From contig NC_087078.1 in NCBI RefSeq assembly GCF_026151205.1, positions 1,505,675-1,569,674 of the forward strand: a DNA stretch of 64,000 nt. The letters are read 5' to 3'. The notes beneath the pieces are model-generated. The model had not been told where the DNA came from. It made no database searches and was given only the letters and a program-made list of their open reading frames with translations. The DNA comes from Bolinopsis microptera. Its lineage: Eukaryota > Ctenophora > Tentaculata > Lobata > Bolinopsidae. Of the stretch, positions 37,563 to 50,700 are shown piece after piece; the first letter of the stretch is position 1; every line of letters starts with the position of its first letter. The position numbers were made by a program, and so were the translations under genes.

Positions 37563-38218
37563 CGCCCTGGAATGTGAAACCACAAGTTGTCCTGGAATGT
37601 GAAACCACAAGTTACCCTGGAATGTGAAACCACAAGTTACCCTGGAATGTGAAACCACAAGTTACCCTGGAATGTGAAACCACAAGTTACCCTGGAATGT
37701 GAAACCACAAGTTGTCCTGGAATGTGAAACCACAAGTTACCCTGGAATGTGAAACCACAAGTTGTCCTGGAATGTGAAACCACAAGTTACCCTGGAATGT
37801 GAAACCACAAGTTGTCCTGGAATGTGAAACCACAAGTTGCCCTGGAATGTGAAACCACAAGTCGCCCTGGAATGTGAAACCACAAGTTGCCCTGGAATGT
37901 GAAACCACAAGTTACCCTGGAATGTGAAACCACAAGTTGCCCTGGAATGTGAAACCACAAGTTACCCTGGAATGTGAAACCACAAGTTACCCTGGAATGT
38001 GAAACCACAAGTTACCCTGGAATGTGAAACCACAAGTTGTCCTGGAATGTGAAACCACAAGTTGTCCTGGAATGTGAAACCACAAGTTACCCTGGAATGT
38101 GAAACCACAAGTCGCCCTGGAATGTGAAACCACAAGTTACCCTGGAATGTGAAACCACAAGTTGCCCTGGAATGTGAAACCACCAGTTGCCCTGGAATGT
38201 GAAACCACCAGTTGCCCT
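37563..38218. repeat. 25-bp minisatellite, ~26 copies
   Basis: The unit is CCTGGAATGTGAAACCACAA followed by GT plus three variable bases (TAC, TGC, TGT, CGC). The variable bases form a sequence of types along the array. There are no unique spacers, so it is not CRISPR-like. Confidence 0.95.
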
Positions 38219-39389
38219 GCCTTAAACACACTACAGCAATAACAAATTACGACAGTAAAAGTGAACTGTACACTTTACAGAGTGTTGCCACGACTACAAA
38301 GAAACTATATTCACCACTGTTCATGTTGATTTTACCCGGCGTGTACTGCACTAACTAAACTCTCTAACTAAACTCTCTAACTATAAACTCTTGCTTACAA
38401 CTAGTACTTTCACAGTAATATTTGCTACTGATTATCGTTTCTATTTCTTTAGCAGCGATCTTTCGTGACCTGATATCGATTATCGAACCATTACAGACAT
38501 GGGCTTCCCAAATCAACATCCAGTAACAAAATGTGGGCCCTTAACAAAATGATAAACGTCGAAGAGCTCACAGTTTCAACTTCCACAATCAGAGTTGATA
38601 CCGACGAAGAGTATAACTAATCATCTACTAGATGATCCAGATTCTAGATATTATCCAGTCACCCATTGACCCAGACCAGGCATCGAAATTTCAAGTCAAC
38701 AACATGTATATTATCATCTCTACGACTAGTGTACATTTGTATTTGTAAGCCCGACCCACTGCTTCAATATGATTTGATGATAAAGCATAATCACTGGAAC
38801 CACAACCGGCTAAATGTTGGTCTCGTATGACTACCAGTAACTACGATGAATGAATACTCGTTTACCGTGATTACATCAACAGTACATAGCCATAGGCCCT
38901 GAATAGAAGGCCTGAGATGGTACATTTATACATAGTTGATAAATGGACATTTTATCGAAATAGACAGCAAAATAATTAATATTTTCAGTGCCCCAACTTT
39001 TCAAATCACACGTACAAGACACTAATATGATAGTTATTGATCTTAGTACTAGCTCGCCACGACGTATTCCGGCCACAACATAAGCTAATAAAGATTATTA
39101 TTGCAGCTGTAATACAACTACCATGAGTATTGTGTGTAACACAGTGTTGTGGGAACTTCTACTGGTGGCGAAGTGAGATTATAGTCAGCTTGAACTCGAG
39201 ATTAGTCTTTTGTAATTCTGATCCAATCAAATATGTGGAATAAGCTGGACTTTATCATAACTTCCAGCTTATTTGATTGTGTCTTTCATATTATAATAGA
39301 GTCGAAGTCACTCGCACCTGAACTAGCACGTGCAATTACACGTGCGCTTGCACGTAAATTTGCATGTGTTCATGATAATCTTGAAAAGA

Positions 39390-39455
39390 AGATAATTTAT
39401 ATATATATAAGTATATATATATATATATATGTATGTACTATATATATATATGTAC
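39390..39455. repeat. AT microsatellite
   Basis: Imperfect (TA)n with short interruptions. Confidence 0.9.
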
Positions 39456-41549
39456 TAGGCATACCTATTCCGATTTCCTAAACTTTTAGGAGTTATTTTA
39501 GAGTATAATTAGTGTGGTTTATTGGAAAAGTCAATTTGTTCATGTTGTCACAACGAATTGCCAGCGAAACTCGGGAAAATTACTATGGTTAAAACAGCAT
39601 ATATTTTCGATTTGTGATTTTGAAATTACGGGATAAGCAAAAAGTAGGTTTCACCTCGACAAATGGTGACCTTCTGCAAAAAAGTGACAGAGCTTACTTT
39701 TCATTCAAGTAATGAAGTTATATTGGAAGTGGAACCCTGAACTCTGACGATGTTTTGGAAGATTTATTGGAAAAGCCCAAGTAACAAACCAAAATCAATA
39801 GCTACTGCCCTTCACAAACAATTTTTAAGCGGAAACAGTGCAAGAAACGATTTACTATAGTAAAATCATATGCTCAAGTTCTACAAATCAACCTCAAATC
39901 TCATGCTCTTAGGTCAAGTAAGCTCTTCGGCCCCCGGAAATGTGGACAAATAGGTCACTAATTATTTAATTTATCGTATAATACGGCATGTTTTAGTACG
40001 AACCCTCGTGCACATCGGCTATATTTTAGGGTGATTTCTGGGATACCAGTTGTCCCGCCCTAATAAGTTATTGCTGATTATCATTTTATTGTGTCTCGAC
40101 AGCCAATGGTGTCCGCTTGATGTACTAGATGATCATGATTATATATGTGTTGTAAATCCTTTACACTTACAGTGTGTTGGACCACTGATATATCCCTACG
40201 AGCACCGATTAACCGTTATAATATTTAAAGCTAAAGAAACCCGTAGATTATCAGTCTGGACCAGTGACCTTGATTTTAGGCCTTTAAATGTGCACTAAAT
40301 CCCAATCTTAAAAGCAGTAATGATACATTTGGTTACTGTTGGAGAGGAGAACCACATTTGTTTAGACGCGTGACAGTATCTTGGGTTTTGGATTAGTGAA
40401 TGCGTGAACCTGATTGGTTAATCGCTGTCACCTCCACAAGAGTATCCAAAACTGTCAGTAAAAACGGTGGGAAATGCAAAGAAGGCCGCTTTTGTGCACC
40501 TCCTGAAACTTGAACACCTATACTACAGAAGGTTTGCAGCTGCTAGAATACACACTTTGTGATCTGCCGGCACTGAGAGCCGTATTGCTTGCGGAGGTAG
40601 ATTAATCCCTCACTGCTCGCCCAAGGACTGTGCAACTAATGACGGGGCCGCTTTACAATGAACTGAAGGCTAACTGCCGGCTCGGTCTATTTAGTTTAAA
40701 CGCTCTGGCTAGCCAGTGACAACAGACATAGTCTGAATAAATCCTGCGGTTTAATTCAGAGATTCCTGCTCTGATCTGCATTTTATTATGAATATTTGCT
40801 TATTCATTATTAACACAATGCACAATAAATTTTAGATTTGACCGAAAGTGTGAAATTTCACTTTACCACAGTCTGACTGACTGGATAGTTAATATGTAAT
40901 AACCAAACTATTTTGTGTTTAATCCTTTTTTAAATTAAATTTTACCCGAATTATAATTATATGCGTCTATTTAATATCTATTCTCTTACAAAGATTCGTT
41001 GTTATCTTCAGAAAAAGAATTTCCAAAGCAACCAAACCAAACAAGTAGTTGATATTTTTTCGGATATTAAACTCTATCACTGACGAATATTCGTAATATA
41101 ATTTCAAAAATAACAATTCAAGGTCAGATACCGGTCGGTTAATCCGTATAATATAAATAGGCTGTGTCTGTGTAGCCAGATGCCCTGGTAATATAATATG
41201 AATATTAATTTGAACCCTTTGTTAAAATTGAGTGCTGTACCTTGATCAGTTATTCCAGGAAATTACTATAATTATTGAATTCCTTTGACCGGATTTTGTT
41301 ATCATATCCTTAGCAGGAGCTACATTACGCAACACAGTACAAGCTGCCTAGTGAAGTCAGAAGTAGTGAGGGACGTGTCAACATTAGGTAGGATCACTTT
41401 AGAATTTATATAATCTCTTTATATAATAAGATCTCTTTATAAGATCACTAGTTAATAATCATTACAAGAATTTCACTTTCAGGAATTTCATGATACTGAT
41501 AGAGTACAGCTGACACTCATGGCCGATTTACCGTGCCCCGATTTACTGC

Positions 41550-41607
41550 AAACCCCGATTTACCGCGAATGTTACCTTTCCCCAAACTCCGCGGTAAATC
41601 GGGGTTT
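41550..41607. repeat. 18-bp perfect inverted repeat upstream of gene D
   Basis: AAACCCCGATTTACCGCG at 41550-41567 and its exact reverse complement at 41590-41607, loop 22. Further partial copies (CCGATTTACCG, CCCCGATTTACTG) lie just before it. Confidence 0.85.
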
Positions 41608-41710
41608 TACTGTATCATCACTACTAAAGTTCAATGACTGGTCTCACATCCTGCACCTCAACACTCAGTCTGCTCACAGATGAATCTGTATTTTACACGG
41701 GACATAAGGT

Positions 41711-44700
41711 ATGTTAACCATGCTGCTGTGGAATTGTATTGTTGTTTGTTTGTTTGTTGATCTTAGCGCAGCGGCCTGTACAGATATTCCTTCCAACACT
41801 GCCGATCTCAGTAAGATTTAGCATTTTCTGTAAGATTGAGCATTTGTTGTTCTTTTACACGTCCTTGGCAAAGGTATTATAAAAGATTTTACACATCGCT
41901 GTAGGTGCGAATGCCAAATTGCACTACTGAGTGGATTCAATGGCGACCCGAACCAATCTAACTAGTATAACCTTGGCAAATATGCTCCAATTCCGTGCAA
42001 TCATTTCGATAAAGGGATGGTGATACCGAATATCCATCACCATTGGACATTTATTTCGCACAATAAGATCTATTACTCATATTAGAGGCTATGTCACCAT
42101 TGGCGCTATCATTAGAGATTAATCGAATCTCTTCAATTAATTAATAATAATACTTCATCCCCAGAAATAAAAGTTACTGAAACTGATAACGACTGGGAGG
42201 TCACGTGCTCTGAGGATAACTGGGTTTTCGTAAACAATGTGCGGTCTGTCGACGGTTAGTATTTTCCTTTTATTGTTGTCTCGTATTACTGTGACTGTCT
42301 ATCAAAGAAACGCTATCAAAAATCTTACTGGACAGAATATTTTATCTGGCTTAATAATTAATAAGTTAATATATAAATTGCAACTGTTATAAAATGTAAG
42401 GTCCTTGAAGGTTTTACGTCCTTAAAATAAGCTCGTGGATGTACTCAAAATTGTAATCCTGTTCACTTTCAGGAGTGAATGTAACGGATGTGAACGTAAA
42501 CAACAAAATAAAAGGAAGCTGTAAGACTGGCACTAACGTTCCGGATGTGTTTCACTATTTAGGAGCAGAAAGGGAGTTCTACTGCCAACGTGAGTGTGAT
42601 TTTCATATTATATTTAACATGCTATACTATTTAGTTGCCCTTCTGTACGACTATTATACCTAGTTGTAGTAGTAGATTATCTCAAATATTTCACAAGAGT
42701 TGTGATGACTTGGCTTTGATTCAAGTACCTGATATCGAAGAATTGAAGGGCACTCTTATTACACAGAATTTTACAGTCTGACATACAATATGTTCTACAG
42801 TAATTTACAAATCTCTGCCAAAATTGGGGAATGAGTAACTAGAGTTAAGTCTATGATCTATCTATTTATAATATAAAGGAGAAGTTTAATTTCCGAGGAA
42901 TTTTATATGTAGCAGTTAAAGAGGCTTCGCTTCTTAAAATTTTTTTGTTTTTGTATTCGTAAAATATTTGTTTTCAAACGCTCTGCCACAGAATGAACAT
43001 TCTAGTTCCCGAAAATAATGAGAGCATCTCGACACCAACCTGGTCAACTATCTCTACGACAGAATCGGACGATGAGAGATATTTCAAGCTATCTTACAGA
43101 AACATCGCTCCAATCAACATTACCCTATGTGTCCTCATCATAGTCCTGAACGGACTGGTGGTTTCCCGCTACTATAAAAACCGCACAAAGATCACCTTTC
43201 TCCTCTTCTTCCTGATATCCATATCCGATATAATGACCGCCATAGGGAACTTTTTCTTTGCTGGAGGAGTCATCCTGTGGTCACGTGACCCCGAAAACTA
43301 CGACAAGATGATGTGGTGGTTTTTTGTGGTCTACAGAGTCGCTGGTCTGCTTGGTTACTCCTGCTCCATCCTCCTCAATACTCTTCTTGCTGTTCTTCGG
43401 AGCATTAAAATCTACAACCCTTTCTACCGACCAAGTATGCTGGCTGTAGTGGTCGTTGGAGTTATGTATGCTGTGCTGCTGATCGCTTTTACAGTGTTTG
43501 ACCTGTTCACAATGTCCCTCAACTCCTACTTCTCCAACTTTCTCAACCTGTGGTATTGTTTCTCTCCCTTCGAGGAAATGTACCCGTTTCCAGGTCAAAC
43601 CATACCCTGGACCGTTTTCATAGGATATGGATTTAACAAAACTGTGAGCACAATGATCCAGTTCACCATCTTGTCGGTGATTTACATGATACCTGTGGTC
43701 CTCGTGATTATCAGTATCATGGTTCAAATCCATATCGGAGTCCAGCACTCCAGGTCCAGACCTCCAGACACTGCGATGCCCCTCAATGATTGGGCGCATG
43801 TTAACACCACTGTCTTCCTCCTGGCCTCAGTCTTCCTGATCTGCAACAGTGCCCTCACCTTTGCAGCTACCATGGTCTTCATCATCACCAAGTACTCAGA
43901 TATAAATGATGTAACTTACAGGTCGATTGCAGATGTAATGATGGAGATTCAAGGTCCTGTAACAACGGTACTTCCTCTTTTTAATGCTGTGCTTACTCCG
44001 ATGATAATTTTGCTGAGGAATAGGGAACTTCTAGGGGACATAATCGGCAGAATAAGGAGTTTGTGCACATTCAGGACATAGTCGGCAGAATAAGGAGTTT
44101 GTGCACCTTCAGGACATAGTCGGTAAAATAAGGAGCAATAGCATATGAACCGTTTAAAAGACACGAAAGACTCGAATTGAGTATATAAATTAATTGGCAT
44201 TTTTGAGAATATCTGATAAGGGGTCGTGATCGTTCACATATTACCTAATCAGTCGAGGGTAGAGAGGGTTTCCAAATGATTACGCTAGTGTAATTTTGAC
44301 ACAATAGATATGTGTAAAACTAAAACTGATTACGGAGGGGGTACAAATTATCCAAAAAGTGATTACGTAATATGTGAACGATCCCTAAAAGTTATTTTTG
44401 AGGACGTTTAATTCTAATTAAATTTAGAAACTGTACATCATTTTATATAGCACATATCGTAATAAAGACGATAAATACAAAATGCACCTGTTTGACTTTG
44501 ATGATATTGTGTTTTCAAATTTTCGAAAATAATTTAATTATTAATATTCTGAAGTTCAAGTTCAATCTTTAAATGTAAATTCTGTAATGTATGATTGTCA
44601 GTCTGAATTTACGAAATTTTTAATTCTTAATCACTTCAAACTTTTAAAACTTTTATAATTTCTTCATGCTTTGCAGTCTTAAACGATAAAAATGTTTATC

Positions 44701-47700
44701 AAATTACCCGCAATTGATAGAAAAAAGGGGCAAAGCGCACCTTTAAAAGGCACGTGTTTTAAAATTTCTGCAAGAAAAGTAACCTACGCAATAGTAAATG
44801 TACGTATGTCCGAATAAAGTAAGGCGAGATAAGCAATAAACATAAGCACAAAAACATGGACTAGCAATCTCATTTTGTACGCCCTGTGCCTACTGCAGTG
44901 CATGCTTTTGATTCATTATACTCAGTATTACAGATACATATACTGTGGCCTGGTCTGTATTTCTATGAGTATGATCAGAGTGCTTATAAAACCATAAAAT
45001 TCGTATTAATTTCGAATTCGACGCTGAACACTAATCATGATTTATAATATCTCGGTCATGTGACAAAATTTTCGCCGTGAATACTGTAAATATATTCAAT
45101 ATTCATGTTACTGGCAAATAGAGACTACGATTTGTGCCTTATATCATATATTCAATGCTATAGGTAATAGCATTTATTCGTATCGATTGTTTTTATCATA
45201 AACATGTAATTTAAAGTTAATAAATACGACAATGATGAATGAGGAAGGTTCCAACTCCAAGAACATAAGTTATAAGATCACTGATCAACATGCAGCTCTA
45301 TATCCGCTTTAGCTTTTAATACTATTTCGATTTGCTTAAAAGTAAAACTCTTACTCATTACTACAACATTTTGCAACCTATCACGAAATAAGGAAACCAG
45401 GTATTCACAAGAGTTTTATACCCAACATTGACCAGCGAACTGATAGCTACTTCAGAAGCAATGAAACTACGATCTTCTAGATAAAATGAGTGATAGAACT
45501 TTCAGCCGGAGCCATCATAAGTGACATAAAATAAAATCTAAAAGATAGTATGGTTAGTTTCTAAATCATAAATATAAACTGAAACTCTGAAAAGGAAACT
45601 GCTGTGAAATATGAAGCATCAATAAAAGTACCAAGTATTTTTTTTAAAACCAGGTATCCATATCATATTAGAACATCGTTTTTAAAGTTGCTGAGCTCTA
45701 TCAGTATCAGAAACAATCGGAAATTTGTTTACTTTGAGTTTGACTCTTTGAGACACAATAACAGTGCAAACTATGTATCCAACAAAAAATGTTGATGCAC
45801 ACTGTCCAAATATTGAGTTAATTTTGATAATATCGGCAGCGACTGAACAGACCATAGTCATATACCCGTAATTTTACTAAGAATAAGATACATTATTCTA
45901 TTTCTATTAAAGTGTAAATGGTATAAAAACATTTCAAAAATCTCTACTATATTAATATCAACATCAACATTTAACATTGCAGCTGGATGTAACCCATTGT
46001 ACGGCGATGAGTGGGGGGTAACGTACCCTGAGGAAGTCTTCTCCAGAGAGAGCTGGTCCCCACCTGTCCGACCTGTTGCTAAAACTGTGTCCGTTCAGTG
46101 TGCTACTGGTTATGGCAGGGTGAGTTGTACGGCGTACAATGTACGCGTTTCTTGCAGTTTTGTTTAGATGTATCATGTATAGCTTACTTTTTAAACGTAC
46201 GAATACGATGCGTCGATGTCTATGCCTAGTTCATGGTCTAGTTCATGGCCTAGTTCATGGTTCCAATTTCATGAAATTGAACCATGAAATAATAAAACAA
46301 ATAATAAAACAAATATTTATTTTTACGGCACAATCAAACAATATCAATAATAAATAAATCAGGGGAGGTTTGAAGAGGTTTCAAGTGCCGAAGGCCACTG
46401 CTTATCTTTAGGATTTGAGAGTGACCTGTGCTTGAAACCCCCTCAACCATCCACTACGTCAATATACTTGTTATACAAATATAGAAAAATATAATAATAT
46501 AAAATTACTTATTGGTTTAGTTTGGTGACATAGGAGAGCCCAGTTGAGTTTTAGTTTAGGTTTAGGTTTTTAAATTATAGTTTAAAAGGTTAGCCATGTT
46601 TCATGGCAGAGAGAGATATCATGTGTGCAGAGCCGTACCGGATTTAGAATTTGAGATATAATATAAAGTAGTTATGTAAAATCCGGATTGGAGTATTATT
46701 TATGAGTCGCATTGTTGTAATGTATTCTGGGTAAAATTATCTTTATCCCGGTTGTTGCGACAAGTAAAAATGCTCTTATTAGGGAAAGGAGATTACTCGA
46801 CGTTTCAATGTAACTACATCGTATTCATGATCTAAAAACAAGTGTTAAAAATTCAAAACGTAAAAAACATATATCTGAGGCAAAATTTGTGTACGTTAAT
46901 TTATTTTTAATCAATCAACTTTATCCAAAAATTCGATACAAAAAAGTCATAACAAAATTCATAACAAAACTAATTTATACGACGACAAACTTTTATAGTA
47001 AATACTGTACATTCCTAAAACTACTACTAAATATACTACACATGATACAGAAGCATGGAGTGCTACAACGGTGAACAGGTGCATGATGTGAAGTGTGTAG
47101 GTATGTATCTAGTGTGGAGTTAAAATGGCGGGAATCGTACTGACCAATGAGAAGTGTGAAACGTGGGAGCCTAATATGGTTTCATTGATGTTGTAAGGGT
47201 AGTGTGTTGAATAGGAGGCGGAAGTGTGCGTGTGTGAGATGTGGTCCCTGTACTCAGAAAGTAAACAAAACCTATAAATATCACTAAAAATCACTACATA
47301 TGTGTAGACTTATACTTTACAGACGTATACAGACGTATACTTTACAGACAGGGGATTGTCTACACATATGTAGTGATTTTTAGTGATATTTATAGGTTTT
47401 GTTTACTTTCTGAGTACAGGGACCACATCTCACACACGCACACTTCCGCCTCCTATTCAACACACTACCCTTACAACATCAATGAAACCATATTAGGCTC
47501 CCACGTTTCACACTTCTCATTGGTCAGTACGATTCCCGCCATTTTAACTCCACACTAGATACATACCTACACACTTCACATCATGCACCTGTTCACCGTT
47601 GTAGCACTCCATGCTTCTGTATCATGTGTAGTATATTTAGTAGTAGTTTTAGGAATGTACAGTATTTACTATAAAAGTTTGTCGTCGTATAAATTAGTTT

Positions 47701-50700
47701 TGTTATGAATTTTGTTATGACTTTTTTGTATCGAATTTTTGGATAAAGTTGATTGATTAAAAATAAATTAACGTACACAAATTTTGCCTCAGATATATGT
47801 TTTTTACGTTTTGAATTTTTAACACTTGTTTTTAGATCATGAATACGATGTAGTTACATTGAAACGTCGAGTAATCTCCTTTCCCTAATAAGAGCATTTT
47901 TACTTGTCGCAACAACCGGGATAAAGATAATTTTACCCAGAATACATAAAGTAGTTACCATGTATTAGGGTCATCTCGATTTTGGAGGGATAGCAAGTGC
48001 TTTTTAAGGTTAGATTTAATAATACCTGACGAGGCTGACAAGTCTGAATTCTTGGAAGAACCCGGGATTATTATCCCATCTTTATTAGCATCACAAATTA
48101 CGAATACATAGGGGCTGAGGTCATTCCAAATTTTCGTAGAGGTGTACAAAAAGTTCTGTTGGGAGATATCTAACCTCAGTAATGGGACAATCAGACGAAG
48201 TTTTTCATTTCTAGGACAGAACTTGAAAAGATCTTTAATCGACTGGGGGACATCAAATTTAAGAATTTTGAATAGTTCCATAAATGTATGGTACATGTGC
48301 AGATTCTCCAGGTTCATAATTTTCTGCTCAGTGAATAGCGGTTTAGTGTGTTCAAGACAGTAGTTCTTGCTAGCCATATGTTCGTTATAAGTTCTTGAAC
48401 GTGCACAGGTTAAATAGTATTCTTTATGATCAAAATTGGGAATGTTACCAAATAGCAGTCTTATACATCGTTTTTGAATTGCAAAGATTTTATTCAGCTT
48501 ATGTTTAGGGATACCACCCCAGCAACTTATACAATAGCTAAGATGTGACATAAAAAGAGCATTGTATAGTTTCAAATATTCAGATTTGGGAATGAATTTG
48601 CAAATTCTCTTAATCGATACAATACTGGAGTTCAGCTTTAAAGATAAATGATTAAGATGTGGTTCCCAGCTTAGCTGTTCGTCTATTATCACCCCAAGAA
48701 ACTTTGTACATTGAACTTTTTCTAGCTTTTTGCCATCTATTAAAATCGTTAGATTCCTGTTAAAGGGCCGTGTTCTGGCACAGGTCTGTGTTGCTCTTGA
48801 CAAACCTGGCTGAAAATGCATATAACAACTTTTCCCTGCATTTATATGTAACTTGTTAGACTCCATATAGTTACTGACCTGTTTCATTACATGATTAGCT
48901 TTTTCAAAAGCTTCCTGTGCTGAACTACCTATCACAAAAATATTTGTATCATCAGCAAACAGGACGAATTCAGTCAAGCTTGAGGAGCTCACAATATCAT
49001 TTATATAAATCAGAAATAGTAGAGGTCCTAACACTGACCCCTGGGGTACACCATACTCAACTGAACACTTATCCGATTTTTCAGTTTGAAAAGAAGTTAC
49101 TTGGCTACGGTTTGTTAGATAGCTAGCAAGAGTTTTTAGTGCAATACCTCTTACTCCATAGTGTTCAAGTTTATGCAGGAGTTTATCGTGCTCAATTGTG
49201 TCAAATGCTTTACTTAGATCAATAAATATTCCAATTACATGATTTTTCTGTTCAATCTCATTAAGTATTTTATTGACAGAATAGTTTACGGCATGAGATG
49301 TTGAGTGTTGTTTTCTAAAACCAAATTGTCGATCATAAATCACGTAGGCCTACAGGGCTTAGTAGGCACTTCATCGAGTAAAACAGAATATTCGAGGAGT
49401 ACAAGTCTAGAGCCAAATCTAACGTTGAGAATTCTCAACTTGAGAGTATCAATGTTGTTGAGAACACTCAACATTTCAACCTTTTCGAGCTTATATCTAT
49501 TCGATTCCTAACTCATCTGGGATGTATAACTTTTTTCAGTAATCCTAGTTATCCTGGTAAATCCAGTTGTCCTGAAAATCCAGTTATCCTGGTAATTCCT
49601 TTTAGAGTCCTTTGATTTTATCAATCAGTTATCCTGTGAATTTTTTCCTTTTTCAATATATCAAAGCTATCGTTCTATCGTTTGCTACCGTTATCATTCT
49701 TGTATTCTGTAGTCTGTACTGGTTACTGTTATATCCTGACCAAATCCAATTCTGTTGTTCGTATCACTATCATCTAAAATCCTGATAAAACGTTATTCGT
49801 CCTGTGTTTTAGATTCAGGGGATCAGCCTTGGATGTTGAGAATACTCAACTAAAAGTGTTGAAAATGTTGAAAACATTCAACTGAGTGGACCTTTTCACA
49901 GAGACCTTATATTCCACAACAGCCATGCATTCTCCAAATCTTATTACATCTGTTTTTACATCAATCCAGTGCTTCTAATTTACCAAGGTTTAAAGTTTTT
50001 TATACAGAATACAATATAGAATCAAGTCGAGTTGGTTGTACACAGGTACATCACAATTAATGAAATATTTAAAATAAAAAGATCGTTAGTTCGTCGACTG
50101 TTAGTTGATCACTTCAAGTGGAACCCTGAACGACTTATTGAAAAGTATTACGAGAGTCAGGACAACTGTGAGGAATTGTTCAGAGAGGCTGGTCTCGTGT
50201 ACGTTCCTGAGTGCACTGACACATACCGTAGACAGGTAGATTATTAATTTACTACATACTACAGATACTCAATGGTGCTACTCCGATATAAACCTTGTGC
50301 ATAAAAGTTAGACAGCTTTTAGCAATGAGATTAGGAAGAGCCAAAATTCCTATTTTGTTGAAGATGGATTTTGTGTGAGATGGTAGTTTACGTTTTTCTT
50401 TGTCGTAAAAATAGTTATGATATTCTGAATCAGTGGCGTGAATAGCTTTCTTTTGAGCAGAGAATAAAGGCTGAATGGAATTTAAAGATTTAGTACCCCA
50501 AACAGTAGCGCAGTAATACAGGTAAAATTGAATTAAGCTATTGTACAGCATTTTTTTAGCTTTATTCGGAATGGAACTTTTAAGTTTCATCATTACCCCT
50601 GCATTTCTGGATATTTTAGTCTTTAACTGTTTAATGTGCTGGCTCCAGCTGAGTTTTGAGTCAACAATGACACCTAAAAATCGTTCATGTTCACTTTTCA

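Larger units (their letters stand above)
35200..41549. other. Long AT-rich region without a convincing gene
   Basis: It holds the hairpin at 36533, the minisatellite at 37563 and AT microsatellites. An open frame at 40050-40298 (PYEHRLTVIIFKAKETRRL) has a protein-like composition but no ATG and no recognised match, so it may be a lone exon or chance. Confidence 0.5.

Noticed and set aside
37563-38231. CRISPR-like array
   Set aside because: The units are contiguous, with no unique spacers, and the genome is eukaryotic. It is a minisatellite.
40050-40298. 82-codon frame
   Set aside because: Somewhat protein-like, but no ATG, no recognised splice partners and no family match. Left as a note only.
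42993-44081. Receptor as an exon of gene D
   Set aside because: The phase does not fit the donor at 42589, and the exon at 45983 joins that donor correctly.
46889-47778. Duplicate 61-residue open frames
   Set aside because: They are mirror images created by the inverted duplication, without protein-like features.
50032-50247. Ariadne-like exon as a full RBR ligase gene
   Set aside because: No RING or IBR exons found in the window.
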